Source: Ignavibacteria bacterium UBA7675 (GTDB lineage Bacteria > Bacteroidota > Ignavibacteria > Kapaibacteriales > UB7675). From it: DNA of 24,819 bases. Where the stretch lies: positions 1 to 24,819 of the forward strand of contig DLHF01000089.1 of NCBI GenBank assembly GCA_002483085.1. The letters are read 5' to 3'. The notes under the pieces were generated by a model that ran no database searches, was not told the DNA's origin, and saw only the letters and a list, made by a program, of their open reading frames with translations. Every line of letters starts with the position of its first letter. Positions within the stretch are counted from its first letter, which is position 1. Positions 15,776 through 23,310 of this stretch are shown piece after piece. The position numbers were made by a program, and so were the translations under genes.

Positions 15776-17035
15776 TTACGACTCTTCCCAGGGGTATTCT
15801 GAATATACATAGGCATTTGGCGTTGTTTGGATTGCATCGGCAGGAATAGCGCTAAGCTGATGATGTGGATGAAATGTATTATAAATATTTAGAACGGTTG
15901 TATCATAAATTGACGCAATCAGGGTGAGTCGCGACCTCTTGGGGTCTACTTCATTCTTGTTCGAGCCATCAATATCTATCGGATTAGGGAAAAACTGCGG
16001 GCCGGTTAGCTGGAATTTATTGACTGTCGTGCCGCAGATAAAAGCCTTTTGTAGCGTTAGCTGGCGGTTTATAAGAAGATAGGATGACGCTACGATACCC
16101 GTGCGATCATGCCCGCTGGCACAGTGAATATAGTAGATGTGAGGCACTTGATGAGTAATATTCATCCAATCGCTTAGGTCTTGTGCACAGCTATAGTCGA
16201 AGGTATCGCCGCTTGGGCTGCTTTCGGGTTGTACCGACCAATTGCACATCTGAGCATTGAGCGGAGCTGATGCTGCGGCTGGAAACCAGGATTGCTTATC
16301 TAATTGCGAAAGTTCGGTTCCTCCAAAAGACTGTAGTTCCATTAAAATAGAACCGCCTTCCGACGCGGGACTTTGAAGGCATATATCGCGCAGTATATAG
16401 CTTCCCTTTGCGGGAAAATCGCTGAGCCCAGTTTGAGCCACATACTGCTGTTCCATGTATGCGTGCAATGTATCAAAATCTACAACTTGGGTTCCATTGT
16501 TGGTAGTTGGAGCAGCAAACGGTGTATTACCGCGAAACAGCATATTGCCATTAGTCTGTTTATCAACAAGAAACACCATTTGCAGATTAAGCACTTGGTA
16601 TAGACTGTCTATACCGGATGGGGAACCGCCTGTAGGCTGGTTAACCGGCAGGTTTATAAACGGGGTTGAGTACGTTGATGATTGAGGTATAATGGTATCG
16701 TTGTCGTTGGGAAAGGAACCGCTTGTATCCTGCCCCCAACCTGCGGATGAAGTGCCCGACAAGAAAAAGTTCAGGTGGCACTCGGCTGAAGACGGATTTG
16801 TGGAGCTACCATAGGATATCTGAATAATTCCTTCCGCGTAGGCGCTGCCGTTGGTAATCGTAAATAGTTGGGCAACACCATTTGTGCTGCCAACTGTACC
16901 AAGTGTGAGTGTAGTTGCCGGATCTTGGCCAGTGATATTGATGGTTCCCGATGTAAGTGTAAGAATCACCTGTGTTCCGGTTTGTGGGGCTAAGTTGTAC
17001 TCTTGACTAAACGTTTGCTGCGTAGTTGCTGGCAT
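15776..17035 (-). CDS. Protein tyrosine phosphatase-like protein with beta-rich N-terminal domain
   Basis: 419 residues. The C-terminal half carries the cysteine-phosphatase signature HCASGHDRTG at 304-313, with nucleophile C305 and phosphate-binding R311 in a complete CX5R loop. This is the PTP/dual-specificity phosphatase fold, which removes phosphate from tyrosine, serine/threonine or sometimes inositol lipids. Residues about 10-130 are rich in Thr, Ser, Gly and Asn with strand-like alternation (TGTQVILTLTSGTINITG) and look like a beta-sandwich I cannot name. No signal peptide or membrane segment is seen. I chose the ATG at 17035, with CAGGAG 8 bases upstream; a longer frame to 17143 adds residues that do not look coding. 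It lies between glyA and the convergent Nudix gene. Its base composition looks lower in GC than its neighbours, which may mean transfer. The substrate is unknown. Confidence 0.8.
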   Translation of the reverse strand: MPATTQQTFSQEYNLAPQTGTQVILTLTSGTINITGQDPATTLTLGTVGSTNGVAQLFTITNGSAYAEGIIQISYGSSTNPSSAECHLNFFLSGTSSAGWGQDTSGSFPNDNDTIIPQSSTYSTPFINLPVNQPTGGSPSGIDSLYQVLNLQMVFLVDKQTNGNMLFRGNTPFAAPTTNNGTQVVDFDTLHAYMEQQYVAQTGLSDFPAKGSYILRDICLQSPASEGGSILMELQSFGGTELSQLDKQSWFPAAASAPLNAQMCNWSVQPESSPSGDTFDYSCAQDLSDWMNITHQVPHIYYIHCASGHDRTGIVASSYLLINRQLTLQKAFICGTTVNKFQLTGPQFFPNPIDIDGSNKNEVDPKRSRLTLIASIYDTTVLNIYNTFHPHHQLSAIPADAIQTTPNAYVYSEYPWEES

Positions 17036-17054
17036 ACTGATGTACTCCTGACTT

Positions 17055-17315
17055 TTAGAATAGTTGTGAGTTGGCTTCTGCTGCTGCCCTGTCCTTGCAG
17101 TCTGATGCAGGTTCTGTAAAGGTACGGAGGGCACTACACACAATCAATCGGTATTTGTCTGATTTTTCTTCAAATTGGGTGATGTTACGCAAATACTGTG
17201 CCTTTAAGTCTTCTGTGATATTTCCAAAAGTTGTGGATTCGTGGCCTGCGGTTGAAAAAGAATTGCGATGCAGAGACAGCTCTCTGCGAATGTTGATATG
17301 TTGTACAGATTGCAA
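17055..17315 (-). CDS. Possible small gene upstream of the phosphatase
   Basis: An 86-codon open frame ending 19 bases before the phosphatase start. Part of it reads like a real helical protein (EDLKAQYLRNITQFEEKSDK). The only start is TTG at 17315, with no ribosome site, and the frame closes just upstream (stop at 17331-17333), so it could also be the remnant of a longer gene. I do not recognise it. If real, it would be co-transcribed with the phosphatase, whose ribosome site sits in the short gap between them. Confidence 0.35.
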   Translation of the reverse strand: MQSVQHINIRRELSLHRNSFSTAGHESTTFGNITEDLKAQYLRNITQFEEKSDKYRLIVCSALRTFTEPASDCKDRAAAEANSQLF

Positions 17316-17458
17316 AACGCCGCTGAAGGTCTATCAAGGAGTATAATTTCAGTGGTAAATTCACTCGGCATTCCACCTTAACGGCGCTCCTTTTCTGTCC
17401 AGCTTTTGGGGTCCATATCAGGTAGTGGGCGAGCCGGTTTGCGGTGAACCTGTGTAGT

Positions 17459-17511
17459 ACACGCAGCGGTTTTGCAGCGCGGTGCGAAGACCCGGCACAG
17501 GGGCGAAGACT
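17459..17511 (-). repeat. Intergenic repeat, copy 3 (core GCACCGCGCTGCA on - strand)
   Basis: The core is at 17473-17485, preceded on the - strand by TCTTCGCCCCTGTGCCGGGT and followed by AAAACCGCTGCGTG. It lies just beyond the glyA terminator, in the sense direction of glyA, in the 255-base gap before the phosphatase region. It shares the T variant of the core with copy 4. Confidence 0.6.
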
Positions 17512-17520
17512 GAAGCGCAC

Positions 17521-17561
17521 AAAAAAAGTCCGCAGGCGAACCCTACGGACTTTTTTTTGCA
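17521..17561 (-). terminator. Rho-independent terminator of glyA
   Basis: An inverted repeat around GTCCG...CGGAC has A/T tracts on both sides: AAAAAAAGTCCGCAGG at 17521-17536 and CCTACGGACTTTTTTTT at 17542-17558. The one imperfect position pairs as U-G only when read on the - strand, so the stem is better in the glyA direction. It begins about 10 bases after the glyA stop. Confidence 0.88.
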
Positions 17562-17570
17562 ATTTTGCTA

Positions 17571-18983
17571 TTACCGTGTGAAGGTATTTTTAATCTCGTC
17601 CTGCACGCTGTCGATAAAGTTGTCGACACGATCAGCAAGATTATCTGCTTTTACATCAACGACATGCGAATCTGCGCCCAGCGGATTTTGCAATTCGGAG
17701 TACAGCGGGAAGCCGGAGCACAGGTCGCGTACATCGTGTTTTACAGCGCTGTATGTGTCGGTCTTGTCGATATTATTCACCACATAGTCGATAAGCTTTG
17801 CGATATGGCGCATATCGCTTTCTTTCATACCGCGCGATGTTACAGCGGCTGTACCGAGGCGGATACCGGAGGTCACTAACGGGGGGCGTTCATCAAAAGG
17901 AACGAGGTTCTTATTACAAGTAATACCCGAAGCATCGAGTGCAATTTCGGCCTGTTTGCCGCTTACGCCCTTATTTCGCAGGTCGACAAGCATAAGGTGG
18001 TTGTCGGTGCCACCGCTCACAATAGTAAAGCCGTAGTCGACGAGAGCGGCTGCAAGAGCTTTTGCATTGGCAATGACCTGGCGTGTATAATCGCCGAAAT
18101 CATCGGTGAGAGCTTCGCCAAATGCTGCGGCCTTTGCTGCGATCACATGCATCAGGGGACCACCCTGTATACCCGGCATTACCATGGAGTCGATAAGCTC
18201 GCTCATCATTTTCGTGCGCCCGGATTTCGGAGCGACTTGGCCGAACGGGTTTTCAGTATTTTTACCGAGCAGGATCATGCCACCACGCGGGCCGCGCAGA
18301 GTTTTGTGTGTTGTTGTAGCTACGACATCGCAATAGGGGATGGGCGACATCAGATGGCCTTTGGCAATAAGACCGGCGGGATGTGCTATATCTGCAAAAA
18401 GGAAAGCGCCAACAGAATCGGCTATATCGCGGAAAGCTTTGTAGTCGATATTACGCGAATACGCAGAAGCACCTACTGTAATCATTTTGGGCTTGTGCTC
18501 GCGAGCGAGATCGGCCACCTGATTATAGTCGATAAGGCCTGTTTCCGGATCGACACCATAGGGAATAAAGTTGTAGTATTTACCCGAAAAATTGACAGGT
18601 GATCCGTGCGTGAGGTGTCCGCCATGCGAGAGGTTCATGCCGAGCAATGTATCACCAAAATTCAGATAGGTGAAATACACCGCCATATTAGCAGTTGTGC
18701 CGCTATGGGGCTGGACATTAGCGTACTCTGCGCCAAAGAGCTGTTTTGCGCGTTCAATTGCCAGTTCTTCTGCGACATCTACCCATTCGCAGCCGCCATA
18801 GTAGCGCCTGCCGGGGTAGCCTTCGGCATACTTATTAGTAAGAATAGAGCCTTGCGCCTGCATGACTGCAAGAGATGTATAGTTTTCACTCGCAATGAGT
18901 TCAAGCTGGTCTATCTGGCGTGTAAATTCGCCAGCTACCGCTTTGAAAAGTTCAGGATCACTTTGTTTGAGTTGTGAATACAT
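17571..18983 (-). CDS. glyA: Serine hydroxymethyltransferase
   Basis: 470 residues, against about 417 for E. coli GlyA. The family core is complete: LELIASENYTS near the N-terminus, SGTTANMAVY, and the pyridoxal-phosphate lysine K227 in TTTHKTLRGPRGG. The enzyme moves a one-carbon unit from serine to tetrahydrofolate, giving glycine and 5,10-methylene-THF, in the cytoplasm. The extra length has two sources: an insertion near GRTKMMSELIDS, which related FCB enzymes also seem to carry, and a tail of about 45 residues after the usual end (CSGFPLY) that looks like a charged helix (VKADNLADRVDNFIDSVQDE). The ATG at 18983 has no Shine-Dalgarno site. A strong terminator and then a repeat copy follow. 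Confidence 0.96.
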   Translation of the reverse strand: MYSQLKQSDPELFKAVAGEFTRQIDQLELIASENYTSLAVMQAQGSILTNKYAEGYPGRRYYGGCEWVDVAEELAIERAKQLFGAEYANVQPHSGTTANMAVYFTYLNFGDTLLGMNLSHGGHLTHGSPVNFSGKYYNFIPYGVDPETGLIDYNQVADLAREHKPKMITVGASAYSRNIDYKAFRDIADSVGAFLFADIAHPAGLIAKGHLMSPIPYCDVVATTTHKTLRGPRGGMILLGKNTENPFGQVAPKSGRTKMMSELIDSMVMPGIQGGPLMHVIAAKAAAFGEALTDDFGDYTRQVIANAKALAAALVDYGFTIVSGGTDNHLMLVDLRNKGVSGKQAEIALDASGITCNKNLVPFDERPPLVTSGIRLGTAAVTSRGMKESDMRHIAKLIDYVVNNIDKTDTYSAVKHDVRDLCSGFPLYSELQNPLGADSHVVDVKADNLADRVDNFIDSVQDEIKNTFTR

Positions 18984-19111
18984 GATGTATGCCGAAAAAT
19001 TGATGGAGAACAGGGATCGCCATTACATGGGGATTCCCGTCGAACGCAGGGCGCGCAACGAATTGCAGAGCGTCAAATTACGGCAAATATGCTATAAAAG
19101 AAAACGCCAAT

Positions 19112-19621
19112 TCAGCGGGCGGCGGCGGACTGCGCTAAAAACGTCTCGCGGACTACTATTGCTACAAGCTGTTCGAGGCCCGTGCGGTCTTCCTCTGTGA
19201 AACGTCCTACTACCGGGCTATCGACATCCAGCACGCCAAAGAGCTCGCCATCTACGACAATGGGCACTACGATTTCCGAGCGCGAGGCGGCATCGCAAGC
19301 GATGTGCCCCGGGAAAGCATCCACATCAGCTACTATGATAGTTTCGCGGCGCTGAGCTGCTGTTCCGCATACGCCCCGGCCCAAGGGAATGCGAATGCAG
19401 GCCGGTTTGCCCTGAAAAGGGCCGAGTACCAGTTCGCCGCTGCGGTTGATATAGAAACCTACCCAGTTTACGCGCTGTAGTGTGTGGTACAGCAGGGAGG
19501 AGCAATTGGCCAGATTAGCGATGGCGTCCTGCTCGCCGTGCAGCAGCGATGTCAATTCTTTCTGGAGATGGTCGTATAAATCAGCGCCGTGCAGCGCGTT
19601 GGCTGATGATAGCGTGTGCAT
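19112..19621 (-). CDS. Free methionine-(R)-sulfoxide reductase (GAF domain)
   Basis: 169 residues forming one GAF domain. The fRMsr motifs are present: NWVGFY, LGPFQGKPACIRIPLGRGVC, and the segment with GHIACDAASRSE. Cysteines C75, C85 and C109 have the same spacing (10 and 24) as the catalytic and resolving cysteines C84, C94 and C118 of the E. coli enzyme. It reduces free methionine-(R)-sulfoxide with thioredoxin as donor, protecting against oxidation. The start at 19621 has a partial ribosome site (CAGGAC). The longer frame to 19708 would run through the predicted promoter and is unlikely. It is divergent from radA. Confidence 0.93.
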   Translation of the reverse strand: MHTLSSANALHGADLYDHLQKELTSLLHGEQDAIANLANCSSLLYHTLQRVNWVGFYINRSGELVLGPFQGKPACIRIPLGRGVCGTAAQRRETIIVADVDAFPGHIACDAASRSEIVVPIVVDGELFGVLDVDSPVVGRFTEEDRTGLEQLVAIVVRETFLAQSAAAR

Positions 19622-19645
19622 AGTTGTCCTGTAAAAATTAGCGAA

Positions 19646-19664
19646 CAAAAATAGTCTATTTTTG
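19646..19664. promoter_or_regulatory. Palindrome between the fRMsr and radA genes
   Basis: CAAAAATAG-T-CTATTTTTG is a 19-base near-perfect palindrome (9-base arms, one central base), 25 bases upstream of the fRMsr start. Each strand reads TATTTTTG, an exact match to the TAnnTTTG -7 element, so it could serve as a -7 box in either direction or bind a dimeric regulator. No TTG at the -33 position was found on either strand. Confidence 0.4.
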
Positions 19665-19848
19665 CTTGAAGAGAAAGCTGCAATCGAACAAAAAGGGTTT
19701 GAAGGCAAAGAGTGAGGGGTGTAAATTGCTGGCTGTGGAAGAGCCTATTCCGGCAATGCGCGAGAGCAGAGACAGCAGCGCCTCTATTGCAAGAGTGACT
19801 TGGCCAAACTTTCAACAACTTTAATTATAGAATGAGTGTACCGGACAA

Positions 19849-21246
19849 ATGAAAAAGACGAGAACCCTGTATAGATGTACGCATTGTGGAGCCTCTTCAG
19901 CCCGGTGGGCAGGCCAGTGTGCGGGTTGCGGAGAATGGAATACACTTACAGAAGAAGTGATAGCAAAGGATAACGGAGGTCGGGGGCGGCTTGCGTCCGA
20001 CAATCGCAATGGCAGCCGGGCAAAGCTCAAAACCATGAGCGAAGTTGAAATAGGCGACGAAGTACGGCTGAAAACGTCGATTGCCGAGCTCGACAGAGTG
20101 CTGGGTGGTGGTATTACCCGAGGTTCTATTACATTAGTAGGTGGCGATCCGGGCATAGGGAAATCGACGCTGATGCTGCAAATGTGTGCGGGACTGGGCG
20201 AGCGACCTGTGCTCTATGTCACTGGCGAGGAGTCGTTGCAGCAGATCAAAATGCGGGCTGCACGCCTCACTTCCACACTCGATAACCTTTATCTTCTGGC
20301 TGAGACCAGCGTAGAAGAGATCTTGCAGGTGATCCGCTCGGCGGGGGAAGAGTTTAGCGCCGTTATTGTGGATTCGATCCAGACTGTGTACCGAACCGAC
20401 ATAGAATCTGCTCCTGGCAGTGTAGCACAGGTGCGTGAGTGTACGGCATTGCTGATGCAGGCAGCAAAACAGACAGGTGTGCCGATCTTTTTGGTGGGCC
20501 ATGTTACGAAAGATGGGATGATCGCCGGGCCCAAAGTATTAGAGCACATGGTCGACACCGTATTGCAGTTCGAGGGGGAGAGCGTGTACACCTACCGCAT
20601 TTTGCGAGCAGTGAAAAACCGCTACGGATCGACGAATGAAATTGGTGTTTTTGAGATGGCGGAGGAAGGGCTGCGCGAAGTAGCTAACCCCTCCGAAGTG
20701 TTCTTGGCACAGCGCAATATGGGCGAGTCTGGAACTGCTGTTGTTGCAACTATGGAGGGCACACGGCCTTTGCTTGTAGAAGTGCAGGCATTGGTGACAC
20801 CTACAAGCTATGGCGTGCCGCAGCGCAGCGCAACGGGGTTAGACTACCGGCGATTGCAAATGATACTGGCCGTGTTGGAAAAGCGTTTGGGCTTGCGCCT
20901 TGGGCAGTTCGACGTGTTTGTAAATATCGCGGGTGGCTTGCGCCTGGACGATCCAGGTGTTGACCTTGGAATAGCTGCCGCAATTGTAAGCTCTTTCAGG
21001 GATAAACCGCTGTCTCCTGAACTTGTGCTGATGGGGGAAATCGGGCTTACGGGCGAAGTTCGCACGGTGTCTTTTGCCGAAGTACGGCTGCGCGAAGCGC
21101 AAAAGCTGGGATTTTCCACGGTAGTCCTGCCCCAGTCCAATATGAAGCGTATTCCGGCGAATTCGCCAGTAGTAATAAAGGCTGTCGACAGAATTGTGCG
21201 GGCCTTTATCGAGATTTTTCCGGCTGATGGAGAGGATGGAGAATAA
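19849..21246 (+). CDS. radA: DNA repair protein RadA (Sms)
   Basis: 465 residues with all three RadA parts. An N-terminal C4 zinc finger uses C10, C13, C24 and C27. A RecA-like ATPase has Walker A at 98-107 (GGDPGIGKST, K105) and the RadA-specific KNRYG motif at 256-260. A C-terminal Lon-protease-like domain follows from about 285 (GVPQRSATGLDYRRLQMILA, DDPGVDLGIAAA). RadA drives branch migration during recombinational repair. Length and motifs are normal for the family. The ATG at 19849 is preceded by ACCGGACAA with no strong ribosome site. It ends about 150 bases before the sigma factor gene. Confidence 0.97.
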   Translation: MKKTRTLYRCTHCGASSARWAGQCAGCGEWNTLTEEVIAKDNGGRGRLASDNRNGSRAKLKTMSEVEIGDEVRLKTSIAELDRVLGGGITRGSITLVGGDPGIGKSTLMLQMCAGLGERPVLYVTGEESLQQIKMRAARLTSTLDNLYLLAETSVEEILQVIRSAGEEFSAVIVDSIQTVYRTDIESAPGSVAQVRECTALLMQAAKQTGVPIFLVGHVTKDGMIAGPKVLEHMVDTVLQFEGESVYTYRILRAVKNRYGSTNEIGVFEMAEEGLREVANPSEVFLAQRNMGESGTAVVATMEGTRPLLVEVQALVTPTSYGVPQRSATGLDYRRLQMILAVLEKRLGLRLGQFDVFVNIAGGLRLDDPGVDLGIAAAIVSSFRDKPLSPELVLMGEIGLTGEVRTVSFAEVRLREAQKLGFSTVVLPQSNMKRIPANSPVVIKAVDRIVRAFIEIFPADGEDGE

Positions 21247-21396
21247 TTTTTTCGACAAGTGATAATTTTGGGAACAAAGCCCACGGTGCCAGAGTTAGGC
21301 TCGTAACCTGTATTATTATCGTAGATTGTGTCCCGTATTGATATATCATTTCCCAACGTCTCTGACGCTTTTTTAAACGGAACATTCGAGAGTATT

Positions 21397-22029
21397 ATGA
21401 GTTCAATGCATAGCACTTCAGGCACGAAGGAAAAAGACATTTTGACCTCGATGACCGATGAAGAACTGATTAAGCGATTTCAGTCCGGCGATCAAAAGGC
21501 GTTTGTTCTTTTGATGAGGCGCTACAAGGAACCTATTACAAATTTTGTCTATCGCTTTGTCGGTAATTACGATGAGTCGATTGATATTGCCCAGGAAACA
21601 TTTGTCCGGCTTTTTAGGTTTGCATCGAAGTATTCGGAAACAGCAAAGTTCTCTACGTGGTTGTTTACTATTGCCGCAAACCTTGCAAAATCCGAATTGC
21701 GTAAGAAAAAGCGGCAGGATACTGTCTCGATCAGCAACTATGGATTTACGGACGACAACGGCGAAGACTGGGATATTCCAGATCAGAGCTACGCGCCGGA
21801 TACAAGGGTAGATACTACTATTATTTCCCAGCGTGTACAAATAGCGCTGATGTCGGTATCCCCTACATACAGAGAAGCGGTGATTATGCGCGATCTGATG
21901 CAGCTTTCTTATGAAGAGATATGCAATATTACAAATTGCGAGATGGGTACGGTAAAGTCGCGTATTAATCGCGGACGGAAGCAGCTACAGGAAGAACTGA
22001 AGGATATATACGAAGAAATGTTTATGTAG
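21397..22029 (+). CDS. RNA polymerase sigma factor, ECF type
   Basis: About 210 residues with only sigma regions 2 and 4, as in extracytoplasmic-function sigma factors. Region 2 includes YDESIDIAQETFVRLF and KFSTWLFTIAANLAKSEL; region 4 includes SPTYREAVIMRDLMQLSYEE and the recognition helix GTVKSRINRGRKQLQE. It directs RNA polymerase to a small promoter set, probably as part of an envelope or stress response. Starts are ambiguous: GTG 21328, ATG 21397 (chosen, with CGAGAG upstream), ATG 21406 and ATG 21451 are all in frame. The membrane protein gene 143 bases downstream is the likely anti-sigma partner. Which signal it answers cannot be told. Confidence 0.92.
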   Translation: MSSMHSTSGTKEKDILTSMTDEELIKRFQSGDQKAFVLLMRRYKEPITNFVYRFVGNYDESIDIAQETFVRLFRFASKYSETAKFSTWLFTIAANLAKSELRKKKRQDTVSISNYGFTDDNGEDWDIPDQSYAPDTRVDTTIISQRVQIALMSVSPTYREAVIMRDLMQLSYEEICNITNCEMGTVKSRINRGRKQLQEELKDIYEEMFM

Positions 22030-22172
22030 TGATGGTATGGTGTTTGTAGGTGTACACCCATGTGGTAGTGCATTGCTAGAAACAGATAAGTAGTGATTAC
22101 AGAAAGAAGGTAAGAGCGCGAAGCACATCTCCAAAAGTAGTATTTTGATCATTGTTATATTATGGTATTCTT

Positions 22173-22865
22173 ATGAGTAGCTTTGACGAATTCGCCACCA
22201 GCAATGGCCAATCTCGGCGGAGTACGGATAATTCTCCATCGAGATCTGGCGTAACGGGCAACGGAGATGATGCTGCGCTTACTGGATTGTTTCAACAGGC
22301 CTTTGGGTCGGTGCAACCTTTGTCGCAGGATATTTCTTCCGCAGAAGAGTTCCCGCTCGATTCCTTTGAAGCAGGTGTGATGACTGCGTGCCTGCTATCA
22401 GCAACGGATAATGTACCCGTTCCTGTAAATTTTGAAGAACAGGTAATGGCTCGTATAGGCAACCAAGCAACTCCCGCAGGTGAAACACCGCGGAGTGTGC
22501 GCTCGCCTCTGCTGCGCCATACCTCGCGTGAACTCTACACGCGCTATCGCAAAGTGGTGCAAGTGGTATTTCCTCTTGCAGCCGCAGCGAGCATTGTTTT
22601 GGCTGTGTATGTACACGAAAATGGTATTAGCCTCGGCAGTATCTTTACGTGGCCGCCGTTCTCTACTACGCAAGCGGTGGAACCGGCTGGCAGTGAGGTA
22701 AATATGCCGGAGTTTACTATGCCGCAGCCTCCTGCTGAACAGCCTCCCGTGCAGCTCTCTTTGCCGGAAACTAATGATCAGTCCGCTGTTGCTAAAAAGG
22801 CGAGTTCTTCTAAAAAAAAAGGAAAACGCCAGGAGAATAAAGTGAGAATAATAACTGGTGAATAA
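22173..22865 (+). CDS. Single-pass membrane protein, probable anti-sigma factor
   Basis: 230 residues. A cytoplasmic N-terminal region of about 125 residues starts with a Ser/Asn/Gly-rich stretch. One membrane helix (VVQVVFPLAAAASIVLAVYV) follows, then a short extracytoplasmic Pro- and Gln-rich segment (MPQPPAEQPPVQLSLPE) and a basic Lys-rich end. A VPVPVNFEEQVMARI stretch resembles the FExxVMARI segment often seen before the membrane helix of anti-sigma factors. The HxxxCxxC zinc motif of ZAS anti-sigma factors is absent. The call rests mainly on this layout and its place next to an ECF sigma gene. Start 22173 (MSSFDEF) is preferred over 22152; neither has a ribosome site. Confidence 0.6.
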   Translation: MSSFDEFATSNGQSRRSTDNSPSRSGVTGNGDDAALTGLFQQAFGSVQPLSQDISSAEEFPLDSFEAGVMTACLLSATDNVPVPVNFEEQVMARIGNQATPAGETPRSVRSPLLRHTSRELYTRYRKVVQVVFPLAAAASIVLAVYVHENGISLGSIFTWPPFSTTQAVEPAGSEVNMPEFTMPQPPAEQPPVQLSLPETNDQSAVAKKASSSKKKGKRQENKVRIITGE

Positions 22866-22888
22866 ATAGAGCTTTGATCTTCTTGAAG

Positions 22889-22918
22889 AAAAGGGAGGCC
22901 CGCCAGCCTTCCTTTTTT
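22889..22918 (+). terminator. Rho-independent terminator after the sigma/anti-sigma pair
   Basis: AAGGGAGGC (22891-22899) pairs with GCCTTCCTT (22906-22914) with one G-U pair and a 6-base loop, followed by TTTT. It is 26 bases after the stop of the membrane protein gene. Confidence 0.85.
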
Positions 22919-23089
22919 ATTGCTTGCCGTTCTTGCCGCCCACGTAGAGTTTCTTCCAGCTTCCCAGCTCCTTTTCCTGTAGTGGCATAGTGGGGGCGGT
23001 GGGGATGCCTGTTTTTGTGGTACGGGCGATTGGCCAACTACAATCCGGTGGTGGCGATATCTCCTCGCCGCGACCTGGCAAGATATCCC

Positions 23090-23140
23090 ACGAAACGGGT
23101 GTGCAGCGCGGTGCGGAGAGTGAACACAAGGGCGGAGACA
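23090..23140 (-). repeat. Intergenic repeat, copy 4 (core GCACCGCGCTGCA on - strand)
   Basis: The core is at 23102-23114 on the - strand, preceded by TCTCCGCCCTTGTGTTCACT. It is followed by CACCCGTTTCGTG, which leads into the inverted repeat at 23056-23087. Unlike the other three copies, it does not follow a gene on its own strand; it lies antisense between two + strand genes. Confidence 0.55.
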
Positions 23141-23213
23141 GAGAGCAAAAAAAAATATATTATACTTCCGATGTGACCAATGCTGCATATTCCACCGAAC
23201 TTTAGAGAGCTCC

Positions 23214-23246
23214 GTTGCCTTATTTCTTCGCCAGCCATTATTTTTT
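23214..23246 (+). promoter_or_regulatory. Possible promoter of the right-edge gene
   Basis: GTTG (23214-23217), 21 bases, then TATTTTTT (23239-23246). The spacing agrees with the other predicted promoters, but the -7 box lacks the final G. Transcription would start near 23253. Confidence 0.3.
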
Positions 23247-23310
23247 TCTTATATTCTCTTTCCCCCCATCAGCGTGGCGCTCGAACTTCATTATCAGCAT
23301 TTAGTGCTTT

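Larger units (their letters stand above)
22919..23310. other. Intergenic region before the right-edge gene
   Basis: This gap contains repeat copy 4 (23090-23140), a 7-bp inverted repeat next to it (GATATCT 23056-23062 with AGATATC 23081-23087) and a predicted promoter for the next gene (23214-23246). No gene is supported. Confidence 0.55.

Noticed and set aside
17036..17143. Longer N-terminus for the phosphatase
   Set aside because: The added residues overlap another frame and look non-coding, while the ATG at 17035 has a good ribosome site.
21263..21275. GGAAC near 21271 as an ECF-type -35 box, and TAATTTTG at 21263-21270 as a -7 box, for the sigma factor gene
   Set aside because: No matching second element is found at the right spacing for either, and both lie more than 120 bases from the start.
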